The notes under the pieces: generated by a model
Databases searched by the model: none
What the model was told of the DNA's origin: nothing
The model's input: the letters and a program-made list of their open reading frames with translations, nothing else
NCBI GenBank assembly: GCA_963709655.1
Contig: CAVPXF010000007.1
Coordinates: forward strand, 1 to 64,000
Direction: 5' to 3'
Source: Roseiarcus sp963709655
GTDB taxonomy: Bacteria > Pseudomonadota > Alphaproteobacteria > Rhizobiales > Beijerinckiaceae
DNA length: 64,000 nt
Part shown: piece after piece, positions 39,106-47,880 of the stretch
Layout of the letters: each line of letters begins with the position of its first letter
Numbering within the stretch: the first letter of the stretch is position 1
Translations under genes and position numbers: made by a program

Positions 39106-40041
39106 ATGAAACTAGGTTACGCTTTGGCCGGCGCTCTTGTCGCCAGCGTCGCGATGATGAGCGGCTCCGCGTACGCCGCAGGGCTCATCGCCATCATCAC
39201 CCCTTCGCACGACAACCCCTTCTTCGCCACGGAGGCCAGTGGAGCGGCCGCCAAAGCCAAGGCTCTGGGCTACGACACGTTGGTCCTCGTTCACGACGAT
39301 GACGCCAACAAGCAGAACCAGTTGATCGATTCGGCTATCGCCCGCAAGGCGGTGGCGATTATTCTGGACAACGCAGGAGCGGACGCTTCGATCGAGGCGG
39401 TTCAAAAGGCCAAGGCCGCGGGCATTCCGAGCTTTCTGATTGATCGCGAGATCAACAAGACGGGAGTGGCCGTCGCGCAAATCGTGTCCAACAACTATCA
39501 GGGCGCGACGCTCGGCGGGCAGGATTTTGCGAAGGTCATGGGCGAAAAAGGCCCCTACGCCGAACTGGTCGGCAAGGAGTCGGACACCAATGCCGGAATT
39601 CGCTCCAAGGGCTATCACGACGTTCTCGATCAGTACCCCGACCTGAAGATGGTCGCGCAGCAGAGCGCGAACTGGAGCCAGACCGAGGCGTATTCCAAGA
39701 TGCAGGCGATGCTGCAAGCTCATCCGGAGATCAAGGGCGTGATTTCCGGCAATGACACCATGGCGATGGGAGCCATGGCGGCGCTTGAGGCCGCGCATCG
39801 TCCCGATGTGGTCATCGTTGGCTTCGACGGCTCGAACGACGTCCGCGATGCGATCGAGGCGGGGAAGATCGCCGCGACCGTGCTTCAGCCGGCTTACTTC
39901 ATCTCGCAGCTCGCGGTCGAAGAGGCCGACCAGTACCTTAAGACCAAGTCGACCGGCAAGCCCGAGAAGCAATCCATCGATTGCATCCTCATCACCAAGG
40001 CGAACGCCGGCAAGCTCAACAACTTCCAACTCTCGGAGTAG
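39106..40041 (+). CDS. CUT2 sugar ABC transporter, periplasmic binding protein
   Basis: 311 residues. Signal peptide about 1-25 (ALVASVAMMSGSAYA), then a RbsB-type fold (IIDR-like: GIPSFLIDREINKTG; SGNDTMAMGAMAALEAAHRP; VVIVGFDGSNDVRDAI). It binds a free monosaccharide in the periplasm and hands it to the Rbs-type permease. It leads the operon binding protein - DUF2291 - ATPase - permease. The ligand is not known; an unphosphorylated pentose such as apiose fits the catabolic genes. Confidence 0.92.
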   Translation: MKLGYALAGALVASVAMMSGSAYAAGLIAIITPSHDNPFFATEASGAAAKAKALGYDTLVLVHDDDANKQNQLIDSAIARKAVAIILDNAGADASIEAVQKAKAAGIPSFLIDREINKTGVAVAQIVSNNYQGATLGGQDFAKVMGEKGPYAELVGKESDTNAGIRSKGYHDVLDQYPDLKMVAQQSANWSQTEAYSKMQAMLQAHPEIKGVISGNDTMAMGAMAALEAAHRPDVVIVGFDGSNDVRDAIEAGKIAATVLQPAYFISQLAVEEADQYLKTKSTGKPEKQSIDCILITKANAGKLNNFQLSE

Positions 40042-40163
40042 TCTCCCTATCGTTCGCGGCGGGTTGCGGACCTCCGCATCCCCGCCGCGCGTCGACGCAT
40101 ATCCGTAATGCATCCTGCAGCGACGTCCGACGGGCGGCGCGTCGCACTGCGCTCAGGCATCCG

Positions 40164-40820
40164 ATGACCGTGACGAGACCTATAATTCGGCTGGCGCTGT
40201 TGCTTCCGCTCGCCCTCGGGGGCTGCAAGATCGTCAGCGATAAGGAGCTCGCTGCGATCGGCGCGAAGTCGCCGAACGCGTTCGACGCGACCGCCTATGT
40301 CGAGAAGATCTGGACGCCGACCGCCGTTACGGATTTCAAGACCAGCGCCGTCGATCTCGCAACGCTCTTGCCCGAGATCGAGGCCGATCCCGAGAAGGCC
40401 GGGCAAGCCCACGGTCGGGGCGGCGGCGAGGGCAATCCCTGGAGCTACGAAGTCAAGGGCGAGGGAAAGGTCGCCGCGGTCGACGTCACATCGCGCCATG
40501 GACTGATGACGGTGGACGTCGATACCAAGAGCGGGACGCGGCAAGTGGACCTTCAGATCGGTCCCGTTATTTTCGGAACGGCGCTGCGCGACAGCCTCCC
40601 GTTCATTCACTTTGGCGATTTCGTCAATCAGATTCAGTTCGCCCAGATTTCTCGCGCCCTCAACGATGCGGCCACGAAACATATGATGAATGGCCTGAAT
40701 CCCAAGGATTTGGCGGGCAAAACCATCGTTTTCTACGGCGCGGCGACCCAAGGGTCGGCGTCGGCGAGAATGAGCGTCACGCCCATCTCGATCGAGATCG
40801 CGAAGGGAAAATCTCCATGA
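40164..40820 (+). CDS. DUF2291 family lipoprotein
   Basis: 218 residues with a type II signal peptide (LALLLPLALGGC). DUF2291 proteins are nearly always encoded with Rbs-type sugar importers, as here, but their role is not known; assisting the transporter in the periplasm is the usual suggestion. The stop overlaps the next ATG (40817) as ATGA. Confidence 0.85.
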   Translation: MTVTRPIIRLALLLPLALGGCKIVSDKELAAIGAKSPNAFDATAYVEKIWTPTAVTDFKTSAVDLATLLPEIEADPEKAGQAHGRGGGEGNPWSYEVKGEGKVAAVDVTSRHGLMTVDVDTKSGTRQVDLQIGPVIFGTALRDSLPFIHFGDFVNQIQFAQISRALNDAATKHMMNGLNPKDLAGKTIVFYGAATQGSASARMSVTPISIEIAKGKSP

Positions 40821-42374
40821 GCGACGCGACGCTTGCGGCCGACTGCGGGCGTGATTCTGCGAGCGGAGGGGATCGGGAAAGTCTTTCCGGGAACGATCGC
40901 GTTGCGCGACGTCGACTTCGAGGTTCGGCGGGCCGCCGTCAATGTGCTTATCGGTGAGAACGGCGCCGGCAAGTCGACCTTGATGAAGATTCTCGCCGGC
41001 GTGGTCCCGCCGACCTCGGGGCGGCTGCTCCTCGAGGGCAAGGAGGTCCGGTTCAATTCGGTTCGCGACGCGGCTCATCACGGCATCGGAATCATCTTTC
41101 AGGAACTGAACCTCTGTCCGAATCTCAGCGTCGCCGAGAACCTCAGCCTCGTCGATCCTCCTACCCGTTTCGGATTCCATATCGACCGGGCGCGCCAGGT
41201 GGACCAAGCGCGGGCCCTGATTGCGCGCCTGGAACAACCGATCGAACCGACGGCGCTCGCCGACGACCTGCGCATTGGCCAGCAGCAGATCGTTGAGATC
41301 GCGAAATCCCTCGCCGCCGACGTCGACATCTTGATCATGGACGAACCGACCTCCGCACTCAGCGCGCCGGAGGTGGAAGTCCTGTTCGGCATCATCCGCG
41401 ATCTCAAAACGCACGGGGTCTCCATCATCTACATCTCTCACCGGCTCGAAGAGATTCTGCGAATTGGCGACTACGTGACGGTCCTGAGAGACGGCCGGCG
41501 CCAGGCGCACGCCCTGGTCAAGGACATCTCGGTCGAATGGATGATCGGGCAGATGGTCGGGCCGAGCGGCGCGGCCGCACAGACCGAGTTGGCGGCGACG
41601 GGAAGGGTCGCTCTGTCGGTGCGGGACGTCACGCTGCCGCGCGCGGCAGGGGGATTTCTCGTCGATCGTGTGTCGCTGGACGTGCAGGCCGGCGAAGTCG
41701 TCTGCATATACGGGCTGCTCGGCGCGGGTCGGTCGGAACTTTTCGAGTGTCTGATGGGATTGCAACCGGCGTCGAGCGGTCGGGTCGAACTCGATGGGAA
41801 GGACCTTTCGGGCGAGACGATCGGGAGCCGCATCCGTCAAGGTCTCGTCCTCGTTCCCGAGGATCGGCAGCGCGACGGGCTCGTCCAGGCCATGTCCGTG
41901 CGCGCCAATCTGACGCTTGCAAGCCTGCGCCGCTTTGCCCCGCTGTTCAGTATCCGCGACGCGCCCGAGCGTGCCGAGGCGCGTCGGATGATCGAGCGGC
42001 TGACCATAAAGGTCTCGTCCCCGGAAGTGGAGGTCACGGCGCTGAGCGGCGGCAACCAGCAGAAGGTCGTGATCGGCAAGGGTCTGCTGACAGAACCCCA
42101 CGTGATCCTGCTCGACGAACCCACACGCGGCGTCGACGTCGGCGCGAAGGCGGAGATCTTTCGCGTCATGCGCCGGCTGGCGCGCGACGGACTCGGCATC
42201 CTCTTCTCGACCTCCGACCTCAAGGAGGCTTTGGGGTACGCAGACCGCGTGGTTGTCATGTCGAGCGGCCGAATTTCCGGCGATTTTGCGCGGGCCGAGG
42301 CGACCGAGACCGCCGTCATCGAGGCCTCCGCGCCCAACTTCAACGGACGGGGCGCTAAGGAAAGACGAGCATGA
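40817..42374 (+). CDS. CUT2 sugar ABC transporter ATP-binding protein (Rbs-type)
   Basis: Two fused nucleotide-binding domains: Walker A GENGAGKST near residue 41 and the degenerate GLLGAGRSE in the second half, signatures RIGQQQ and LSGGNQQK, Walker B ILIMDEPTSALS and ILLDEPTRGVD. The natural start is ATG 40817 (after a GAAGGGA site, overlapping the previous stop), but that frame needs one base removed near 40832 to reach the domain; otherwise translation must begin at TTG 40833 (513 residues) without a good ribosome site. It energises the permease encoded next. Confidence 0.88.
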
Positions 42375-43438
42375 CAACCAGCCAATCGCTTCCTTCGGGC
42401 GCCGCCCCCGCAAAGCAAAAGCGCCCGCTCGCGCTGCTGCTGATAAGCTTCCGCACGTTCATCGCGTTGATCGTGGTGTTCGCCTTCTTCGGTCTGACGA
42501 CACCAAATTTCCTCGATGTGCCGACGCTCATCATCATCGCCCAGCATGTTGCGATCAACGCCATCATGGCCATCGGCATGACCTTCGTGATCCTGACCGC
42601 CGGGATCGATCTCTCCGTCGGCTCGATCGTCGGCGTATCCGGCATGATCGCCGGCCTTCTCCTCACTCGCGGCATTCCCGTGCCTCCGCTCGAATTGACG
42701 ATCTTTCCCAATGTCATTGAAACGATGTTGATTACCCTGGCCGCGGGCGCCGCGATCGGGCTCGTCAACGGGCTTTTGATCACGAGGCTGAACGTCGCTC
42801 CCTTTATCGCCACCCTCGGAATGCTCTACGTCGCGCGCGGCGCGGCGCTGCTGATTTCGGGGGGGTCGACTTTTTCGAACCTGGTCGGCGATCCGCGGTT
42901 CGGCAATACCGGCTTTCCGTTCCTCGGGTCGGGCGGCATATTCGGAGTGCCGGCGTCAATCGTGGCGCTCGTCGTCTTCGCCCTGGTCGCGGCCTATGTG
43001 GCGGGGCGCACGCCGTTCGGACGCTACGTCTACGCGGTCGGAGGCAATGAGCGCGCGGCGGCTCTGTCGGGCGTGCAGGTCGACCGGGTGAAAGTGGCCG
43101 TCTACATGATCTCGGGTTTCTGCGCGGCATTCGCGGGCCTCATCGTCGCCTCGGAGCTTGTGGCGGCGCATCCGGCCTCCGGCGAAACGTTCGAACTCAA
43201 CGCGATCGCGGCGGCGGTGCTCGGCGGCACGTCGCTGATGGGCGGTCGGGGGACGATCGCGGGATCGATCGTCGGCGCCTTCGTCATCGGTGTGCTCGGC
43301 GACGGGCTCGTGATGCTCGGCGTCAGTTCATTCTGGCAGATGGTGATCAAGGGCGTCGTCATCATTGCAGCGGTTGTCCTCGATCAAATGCAGCAGCGCA
43401 TGTATCGCAGCTACGCTTTGCAGGCGCAGAGGACTTGA
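42371..43438 (+). CDS. CUT2 sugar ABC transporter permease (RbsC-type)
   Basis: 355 residues, eight to ten membrane helices, with the BPD_transp_2 motifs IDLSVGSIVGVSGMIAGLLL and NEAIA-type loop (NAIAAAVLGGTSLMGGRGT). It overlaps the ATPase gene by four bases. It forms the inner-membrane channel for the sugar delivered by the binding protein at 39106. Confidence 0.93.
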   Translation: MTTSQSLPSGAAPAKQKRPLALLLISFRTFIALIVVFAFFGLTTPNFLDVPTLIIIAQHVAINAIMAIGMTFVILTAGIDLSVGSIVGVSGMIAGLLLTRGIPVPPLELTIFPNVIETMLITLAAGAAIGLVNGLLITRLNVAPFIATLGMLYVARGAALLISGGSTFSNLVGDPRFGNTGFPFLGSGGIFGVPASIVALVVFALVAAYVAGRTPFGRYVYAVGGNERAAALSGVQVDRVKVAVYMISGFCAAFAGLIVASELVAAHPASGETFELNAIAAAVLGGTSLMGGRGTIAGSIVGAFVIGVLGDGLVMLGVSSFWQMVIKGVVIIAAVVLDQMQQRMYRSYALQAQRT

Positions 43439-43628
43439 CGGGCGCAACGTTCGGCGTTTGACCAAATGGAGATCGCTGGCCGCGAATTTGCGCTGGATCG
43501 ATCCGGCCTTTTGACGCAAACTTGCGAATCGGCGAACGGGGGGCGTACGAAGCCATAGTAGACGAGCGAAAAAGGCGCCAATCGGCAGATCGCTTCACGC
43601 GCAGCCAAGGGTTCGAGAGATTGGCTTG

Positions 43629-44480
43629 ATGGTCAGACGTTTGAACGTCACGGCTTTGGGAAAGACGGCGCGCGGCGGCGGTCCTGGAGGTCCGCTGAAT
43701 CCCGATCTCAATGGGCTGCTCGCCGAGCCGCGCCGGATGAAGATCCTGGATTGGCTGCAGGAGGAGGGGAGCGCGCGGGTCCGCGATCTCAGCGCCGCCT
43801 TCGGGGTTTCCGAGGCGACGATCCGGCAAGACCTCGAAAAGCTCGAGTCCGACGGACACATCAACCGGCAGCACGGCGGCGCGTTCCTGCGCACAATGCC
43901 GAAGCAGGTCGAGACTTTGTCGCTGCAACACATGGAGAATATCGAAAAGAAGCGAAAAATCGGGATCAAGGCGGCGAGTTTCGTTGGCGACGGCGAGACG
44001 ATCATCCTGGATGCAGGATCGACGACGACCGAAATCGCTCACAATCTGCTCGGTCGCAACGCTCTCACGGTCATCACCACCGCGCTCAACATCGCTCTGA
44101 TGCTGGGAGCGGCGCCGGGATACGCAGTCCATATGCCCGGAGGTCAGTTCAAGGCGCCGACGCTGTCCTTGAGCGGGGACAAGGCGGCGGACTATTTCCA
44201 GGACGTGCTCGCCGGGAAGCTTTTCCTCGCGACGGCGGGCGTCGCCTTGGACTCGGGGCTCACCCTTCCCAGTTTCGCCGACTTGCAGCTCAAGCAGGCG
44301 ATGATCCGGGCCGCTTCGCACGTCTATCTTGTCGCCGACTCGACCAAGATCAACCGTTCGTCCTTTACGCGCCTGGGAACGCTCGACGTCATTCATTCCT
44401 TTATCACCGACGACGGCATTCACGACGAAGACGTTCGCGCCTTTGAGCGCCGCGGGATCAAGGTCATTATTGCGCGTTGA
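43629..44480 (+). CDS. DeoR-family transcriptional regulator
   Basis: 283 residues from ATG 43629. Helix-turn-helix at about 30-80 (RVRDLSAAFGVSEATIRQDL) followed by the DeoRC sugar-phosphate-binding domain (IILDAGSTTTEIAHNLLG; FLATAGVALDSGLTLPSFAD; VADSTKINRSSF). DeoR proteins typically repress sugar operons until a phosphorylated intermediate appears. Position between the two import systems makes it the likely local regulator, perhaps acting on the CGAT-N6-CGAT motifs. Confidence 0.92.
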   Translation: MVRRLNVTALGKTARGGGPGGPLNPDLNGLLAEPRRMKILDWLQEEGSARVRDLSAAFGVSEATIRQDLEKLESDGHINRQHGGAFLRTMPKQVETLSLQHMENIEKKRKIGIKAASFVGDGETIILDAGSTTTEIAHNLLGRNALTVITTALNIALMLGAAPGYAVHMPGGQFKAPTLSLSGDKAADYFQDVLAGKLFLATAGVALDSGLTLPSFADLQLKQAMIRAASHVYLVADSTKINRSSFTRLGTLDVIHSFITDDGIHDEDVRAFERRGIKVIIAR

Positions 44481-44796
44481 GGCGCGCCTCGAACCACTCA
44501 AATGGAAATGTTTCGTCGCGCGGCCGCCGCTCGGAAACGCCATCAATCGAAAACAAGCAAAGGAAGATCATTTACGTTTGCGATTGCCGGAGCATGCGCA
44601 GCGTGATGCCGCGGCGGCGCGTACGCGGCGTTTATCGCGTCGGAACAATGGGTTGTTGCCAAACCGACCGGCTGGCCGCGACCGTCCCGCGCCCTATTGA
44701 CTCGTGATCGCAAAAATGGTCTAAAAATCGATAGCAAACGATAGTCGAACGGCCATCGTCGGTAAGCGCTCGAAACATGAAACGGGAGGAGTCCAA
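44481..44796. promoter_or_regulatory. Promoter region of the CUT1 importer operon
   Basis: It contains the second CGAT-N6-CGAT motif (44729-44742). The GGAGGAG ribosome site for the binding protein lies at 44784-44790. No gene is seen in it. Confidence 0.6.
44729..44742. promoter_or_regulatory. CGAT-N6-CGAT motif, copy 2 (candidate operator)
   Basis: CGATAGCAAACGAT, 55 bp before the CUT1 binding-protein start. The partner motif is at 38722-38735. Confidence 0.45.
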
Positions 44797-46035
44797 ATGC
44801 GTGTTCCTACACAATGGCTGCGGTGGGCGGCGGCGGCGGCGCTGGTGGCCGGCAGTTCGTTCGGCGCTGAGGCCCAGGAAATCAAGTTCTGGACCCTTAC
44901 CTTCGACAATCCCAACGTCACCAAGGCGTTCGACACCATCATCAAGGACTTCGAGGCCGCCAATCCCGGCGTGACCGTGAAACTCGAGAACCGCGCCACG
45001 GACGAACACAAATCCGCCTTGCGCATCGCCAGCGGATCGGATCAGGCGCCGGACATCTACTTCATGTGGGCGGGGCTCGGCCTCGGCGGCGAATTCGTAA
45101 AGTCCGGGCTTGCCTTGCCGATGGACAAATACTACGCGAAGTATAAATGGGACGATGAATTCATCGCGCCGGCGCTCTCCTTCTCGAAGCAGTATCCCGG
45201 CGGCCGGTTCGGGGTGCCCTACACATTCCGCGGCGAGGGGATTTACTACAACAAAGCGCTCTTCGCCAAGGCCGGCATAACGTCTCTGCCGACCACTTAT
45301 GACGAGCTCGTCGCCGACGCCGGCAAACTCGCCGACGCCGGCATTCCTGCCATGACCTTCGGCGGGACTGTCAACTGGCACCTCATGCGGTTGATGGATG
45401 AAATCCTGGAAGTTCAATGCGGTCCCGAGAAACATGACGCGCTGATGGCGATGAAGGCCAACTGGGCGGAAGAGCCCTGCGCGGCCAAGTCCTTCGAAGA
45501 GCTGCACAAGTGGACGTCGAAATATATCCTCAAGCCCTTCATGGGCATCGACAACAACCAGGCGTTCAACCTCTTCCTCGCCGGCCGCGCGGCGATGATG
45601 GTCGAGGGGAACTGGCTCGTCGGGCAACTCCGCAACGCTAACAAGCTCGCCGATTACGGTCTGTTTCCATTCCCCGGAACGACCCGTCTCTACGGGTTCG
45701 GGGAGTACAACTACATCAGCACGAAGAGCAAAAATCCCGACATCGCCGCGAAATTCCTTGACTACCTGGAATCGACCCCGGTCCAGCAGGCAAATCTCGC
45801 GGTATTTGGCGGATCGGTAAACAAGAACGTCAAGTCAGACAGCAAAGAGCCACTTGATCTCGAGTGGGCCAAGATCTTCGGTCAGTTCAAGGACGTCTTC
45901 GTCAATGGCGACCAGGCCTTCCCCTTGGACGTAACGACGGAATATTGGCGAGTCATCAACGAAGTCGCCAGCGATCACCTCGATCCGAAGGCGGCCGCCG
46001 GCGAACTGCAGACATTCATCGCCTCTCGCAAATAG
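44797..46035 (+). CDS. CUT1 sugar ABC transporter, extracellular binding protein (family 1)
   Basis: 412 residues, signal peptide about 1-26 (AAAALVAGSSFGAEA), then a MalE-like fold (EIKFWTLTFDNPNVTKAFDT; FGVPYTFRGEGIYYNKALFA; MMVEGNWLVGQL). CUT1 binding proteins usually take oligosaccharides or glycosides. Downstream are two permeases, a cytoplasmic glycosidase and the ATPase, all one direction. An intrinsic terminator just after this gene would raise its transcript level relative to the rest. Confidence 0.93.
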   Translation: MRVPTQWLRWAAAAALVAGSSFGAEAQEIKFWTLTFDNPNVTKAFDTIIKDFEAANPGVTVKLENRATDEHKSALRIASGSDQAPDIYFMWAGLGLGGEFVKSGLALPMDKYYAKYKWDDEFIAPALSFSKQYPGGRFGVPYTFRGEGIYYNKALFAKAGITSLPTTYDELVADAGKLADAGIPAMTFGGTVNWHLMRLMDEILEVQCGPEKHDALMAMKANWAEEPCAAKSFEELHKWTSKYILKPFMGIDNNQAFNLFLAGRAAMMVEGNWLVGQLRNANKLADYGLFPFPGTTRLYGFGEYNYISTKSKNPDIAAKFLDYLESTPVQQANLAVFGGSVNKNVKSDSKEPLDLEWAKIFGQFKDVFVNGDQAFPLDVTTEYWRVINEVASDHLDPKAAAGELQTFIASRK

Positions 46036-46045
46036 GTCGTCCAGC

Positions 46046-46081
46046 GGGGTCGGCCTCCTTTGAAGGCCGACCCCTATTTTC
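46046..46081 (+). terminator. Intrinsic (attenuating) terminator inside the CUT1 operon
   Basis: An 11-bp perfect stem (GGGGTCGGCCT/AGGCCGACCCC), a 7-base loop and a TATTTTC tail. It sits between the binding-protein and permease genes, the usual place for partial termination that keeps binding protein in excess. Confidence 0.85.
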
Positions 46082-46123
46082 GCTCTGCGGTCGCAACTTG
46101 GCTAGATTAGCGGGATCCGGCGA

Positions 46124-47014
46124 ATGAGGGTTCGTCTGTCAGGCCGTCAACAGGGCTTTGCCCTTCTGGCCCCGGCGCTTCTCGTCTACTGCCTGTTTGC
46201 CGTCTACCCGATGCTCGACGTCCTGTGGTTGAGCTTCATGAAATGGAACGGCCTCACCGCGACCAAGCAGTTCGTGGGCATCGACAACTACGTCGAAGTT
46301 TTCACTCGGGACCCGGTGTTTTGGACCGCGGTTCGCAACACCGTCCTGTGGACGGTGTTGTCGGTCGCCTTTCCCCCGGCGATCGGCTTCGGGCTGGCGC
46401 TTGCGCTCAATCAGAACATTCCGGGCCGAAGCCCGCTGCGGGCGCTCTTCTACATGCCCGTGATCATCGCCCCAATCGCCGTGGCGACGATGTGGCGCTG
46501 GATGTACGACCCGTTCTTCGGCCTGTTCAACGCCACGCTGACGGCTCTCGGGCTCCAGGGGCTGATCCAGGACTGGCTCGGAGACCAAAACGTCGCGCTC
46601 TATGCGATGTTCGTCGCGTATGTCTGGCAAACGGTTGGCTTCTCGCTCGTCCTGTTTCTCGCCGGATTGCAGAACGTTTCCCAAACGCTGGTCGAGGCGT
46701 CCCGGATCGACGGCGCCGGGCGTTTCCAGGTCTTTCGCTACGTCACGCTGCCCGCGCTTCGGCCATCGATCACAATCGTCCTGATCCTCTCGATCATCAA
46801 TTCCCTGAAGGCCTTCGACATCGTCTACGGCATGACCGGCGGGGGCCCGGCGCAGTCGACGCAAATGCTGGCGCTGTGGGCCTTCACCCAGGCGATGCAA
46901 CTCGGCGACTTCGGCCGCGGCGCGGCGATCTCGGTTGTCCTGCTCGCGATCACCATCGCCATCGTGATCCCCTATTTGCGCTGGACCCGTGCGCAACAGC
47001 AGGCGGGCGCATGA
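46124..47014 (+). CDS. CUT1 sugar ABC transporter permease 1 (UgpA/MalF-type)
   Basis: 296 residues, six membrane helices. The cytoplasmic EAA loop is EASRIDGAGRFQVFRYVTLP. The start at 46124 has only a weak ribosome site; it is the first ATG before the first helix. The stop overlaps the second permease as ATGA. Confidence 0.92.
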   Translation: MRVRLSGRQQGFALLAPALLVYCLFAVYPMLDVLWLSFMKWNGLTATKQFVGIDNYVEVFTRDPVFWTAVRNTVLWTVLSVAFPPAIGFGLALALNQNIPGRSPLRALFYMPVIIAPIAVATMWRWMYDPFFGLFNATLTALGLQGLIQDWLGDQNVALYAMFVAYVWQTVGFSLVLFLAGLQNVSQTLVEASRIDGAGRFQVFRYVTLPALRPSITIVLILSIINSLKAFDIVYGMTGGGPAQSTQMLALWAFTQAMQLGDFGRGAAISVVLLAITIAIVIPYLRWTRAQQQAGA

Positions 47015-47877
47015 ACGGATTCGCGAGAGCCTTCCGTCAGCCGGGTCTCGACCGCCTCGACCCGATCCTCGTGGCCCTGTGGATTGCGCTCATCGTGACC
47101 GCGGTCATTTGGATCGCGCCGTTCGTATTCATCGTCTTCACGTCGTTCAAGACCAACTCGACAGTCATGGGATCGAGCGCCTTCGCTCCGCCGACGAGCC
47201 TCGAATGGGGCAATTACTCTGGCGCATGGGCGCGCGGGCATTTCAGCACGACGGTGTTCAACAGCGCCGTCATCACGCTGATCAAGGTTCCGCTCGGCCT
47301 GATGATCTCAGCGATGGCCGCTTACGCGCTCAGCCGCATCCGCATGCCGGCGGGGCGGGCGATCTTTCTCCTCGTCCTGTTTGGAACGATGCTGCCGTTC
47401 CAGGTGATGCTCGCGCCGCTGTTCACCCTGGTCAATTCGTTCGGGCTCATCAACACCAAGCTCGGCATCATTCTTCCCTATCTCGCGTTCGGCGTGCCCT
47501 ATCAGGTGTTCATCCTGCACGGCTTCTTCAGCGAAGTGCCGAAGGAGCTCAGCGAGGCCGCTCTCGTCGACGGCGCCTCGCACTTCACCATTTTCCGCCG
47601 CATCTTCCTGCCGATCTCGCTCCCCGTTCTGGCCGCGCTGCTGATCCTCGATTTCGTCGCGACATGGAACGAGTTCGCCATGGCGCTGGTGATCCTCCAG
47701 GACAACAGCACATGGACCCTGCCGCTCGGCCTCATGTCCTTTCAAAGCCAGTTCCAGAGCGACTACGGCCAGCTCAACGCGGCGATCGTGATGACCGTGC
47801 TGCCGGCGACGATCGTCTACCTCATCTTCCAGCGCTACTTCGTCTCGGGTCTCACGAGCGGCGCGATCAAGGAGTAA
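47011..47877 (+). CDS. CUT1 sugar ABC transporter permease 2 (MalG-type)
   Basis: 288 residues, six membrane helices, with the EAA loop EAALVDGASHFTIFRRIFLP. The start at 47011 is fixed by the 4-bp overlap with the first permease. It forms a heterodimeric channel with permease 1. Confidence 0.92.
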   Translation: MNGFARAFRQPGLDRLDPILVALWIALIVTAVIWIAPFVFIVFTSFKTNSTVMGSSAFAPPTSLEWGNYSGAWARGHFSTTVFNSAVITLIKVPLGLMISAMAAYALSRIRMPAGRAIFLLVLFGTMLPFQVMLAPLFTLVNSFGLINTKLGIILPYLAFGVPYQVFILHGFFSEVPKELSEAALVDGASHFTIFRRIFLPISLPVLAALLILDFVATWNEFAMALVILQDNSTWTLPLGLMSFQSQFQSDYGQLNAAIVMTVLPATIVYLIFQRYFVSGLTSGAIKE

Positions 47878-47880
47878 GAC

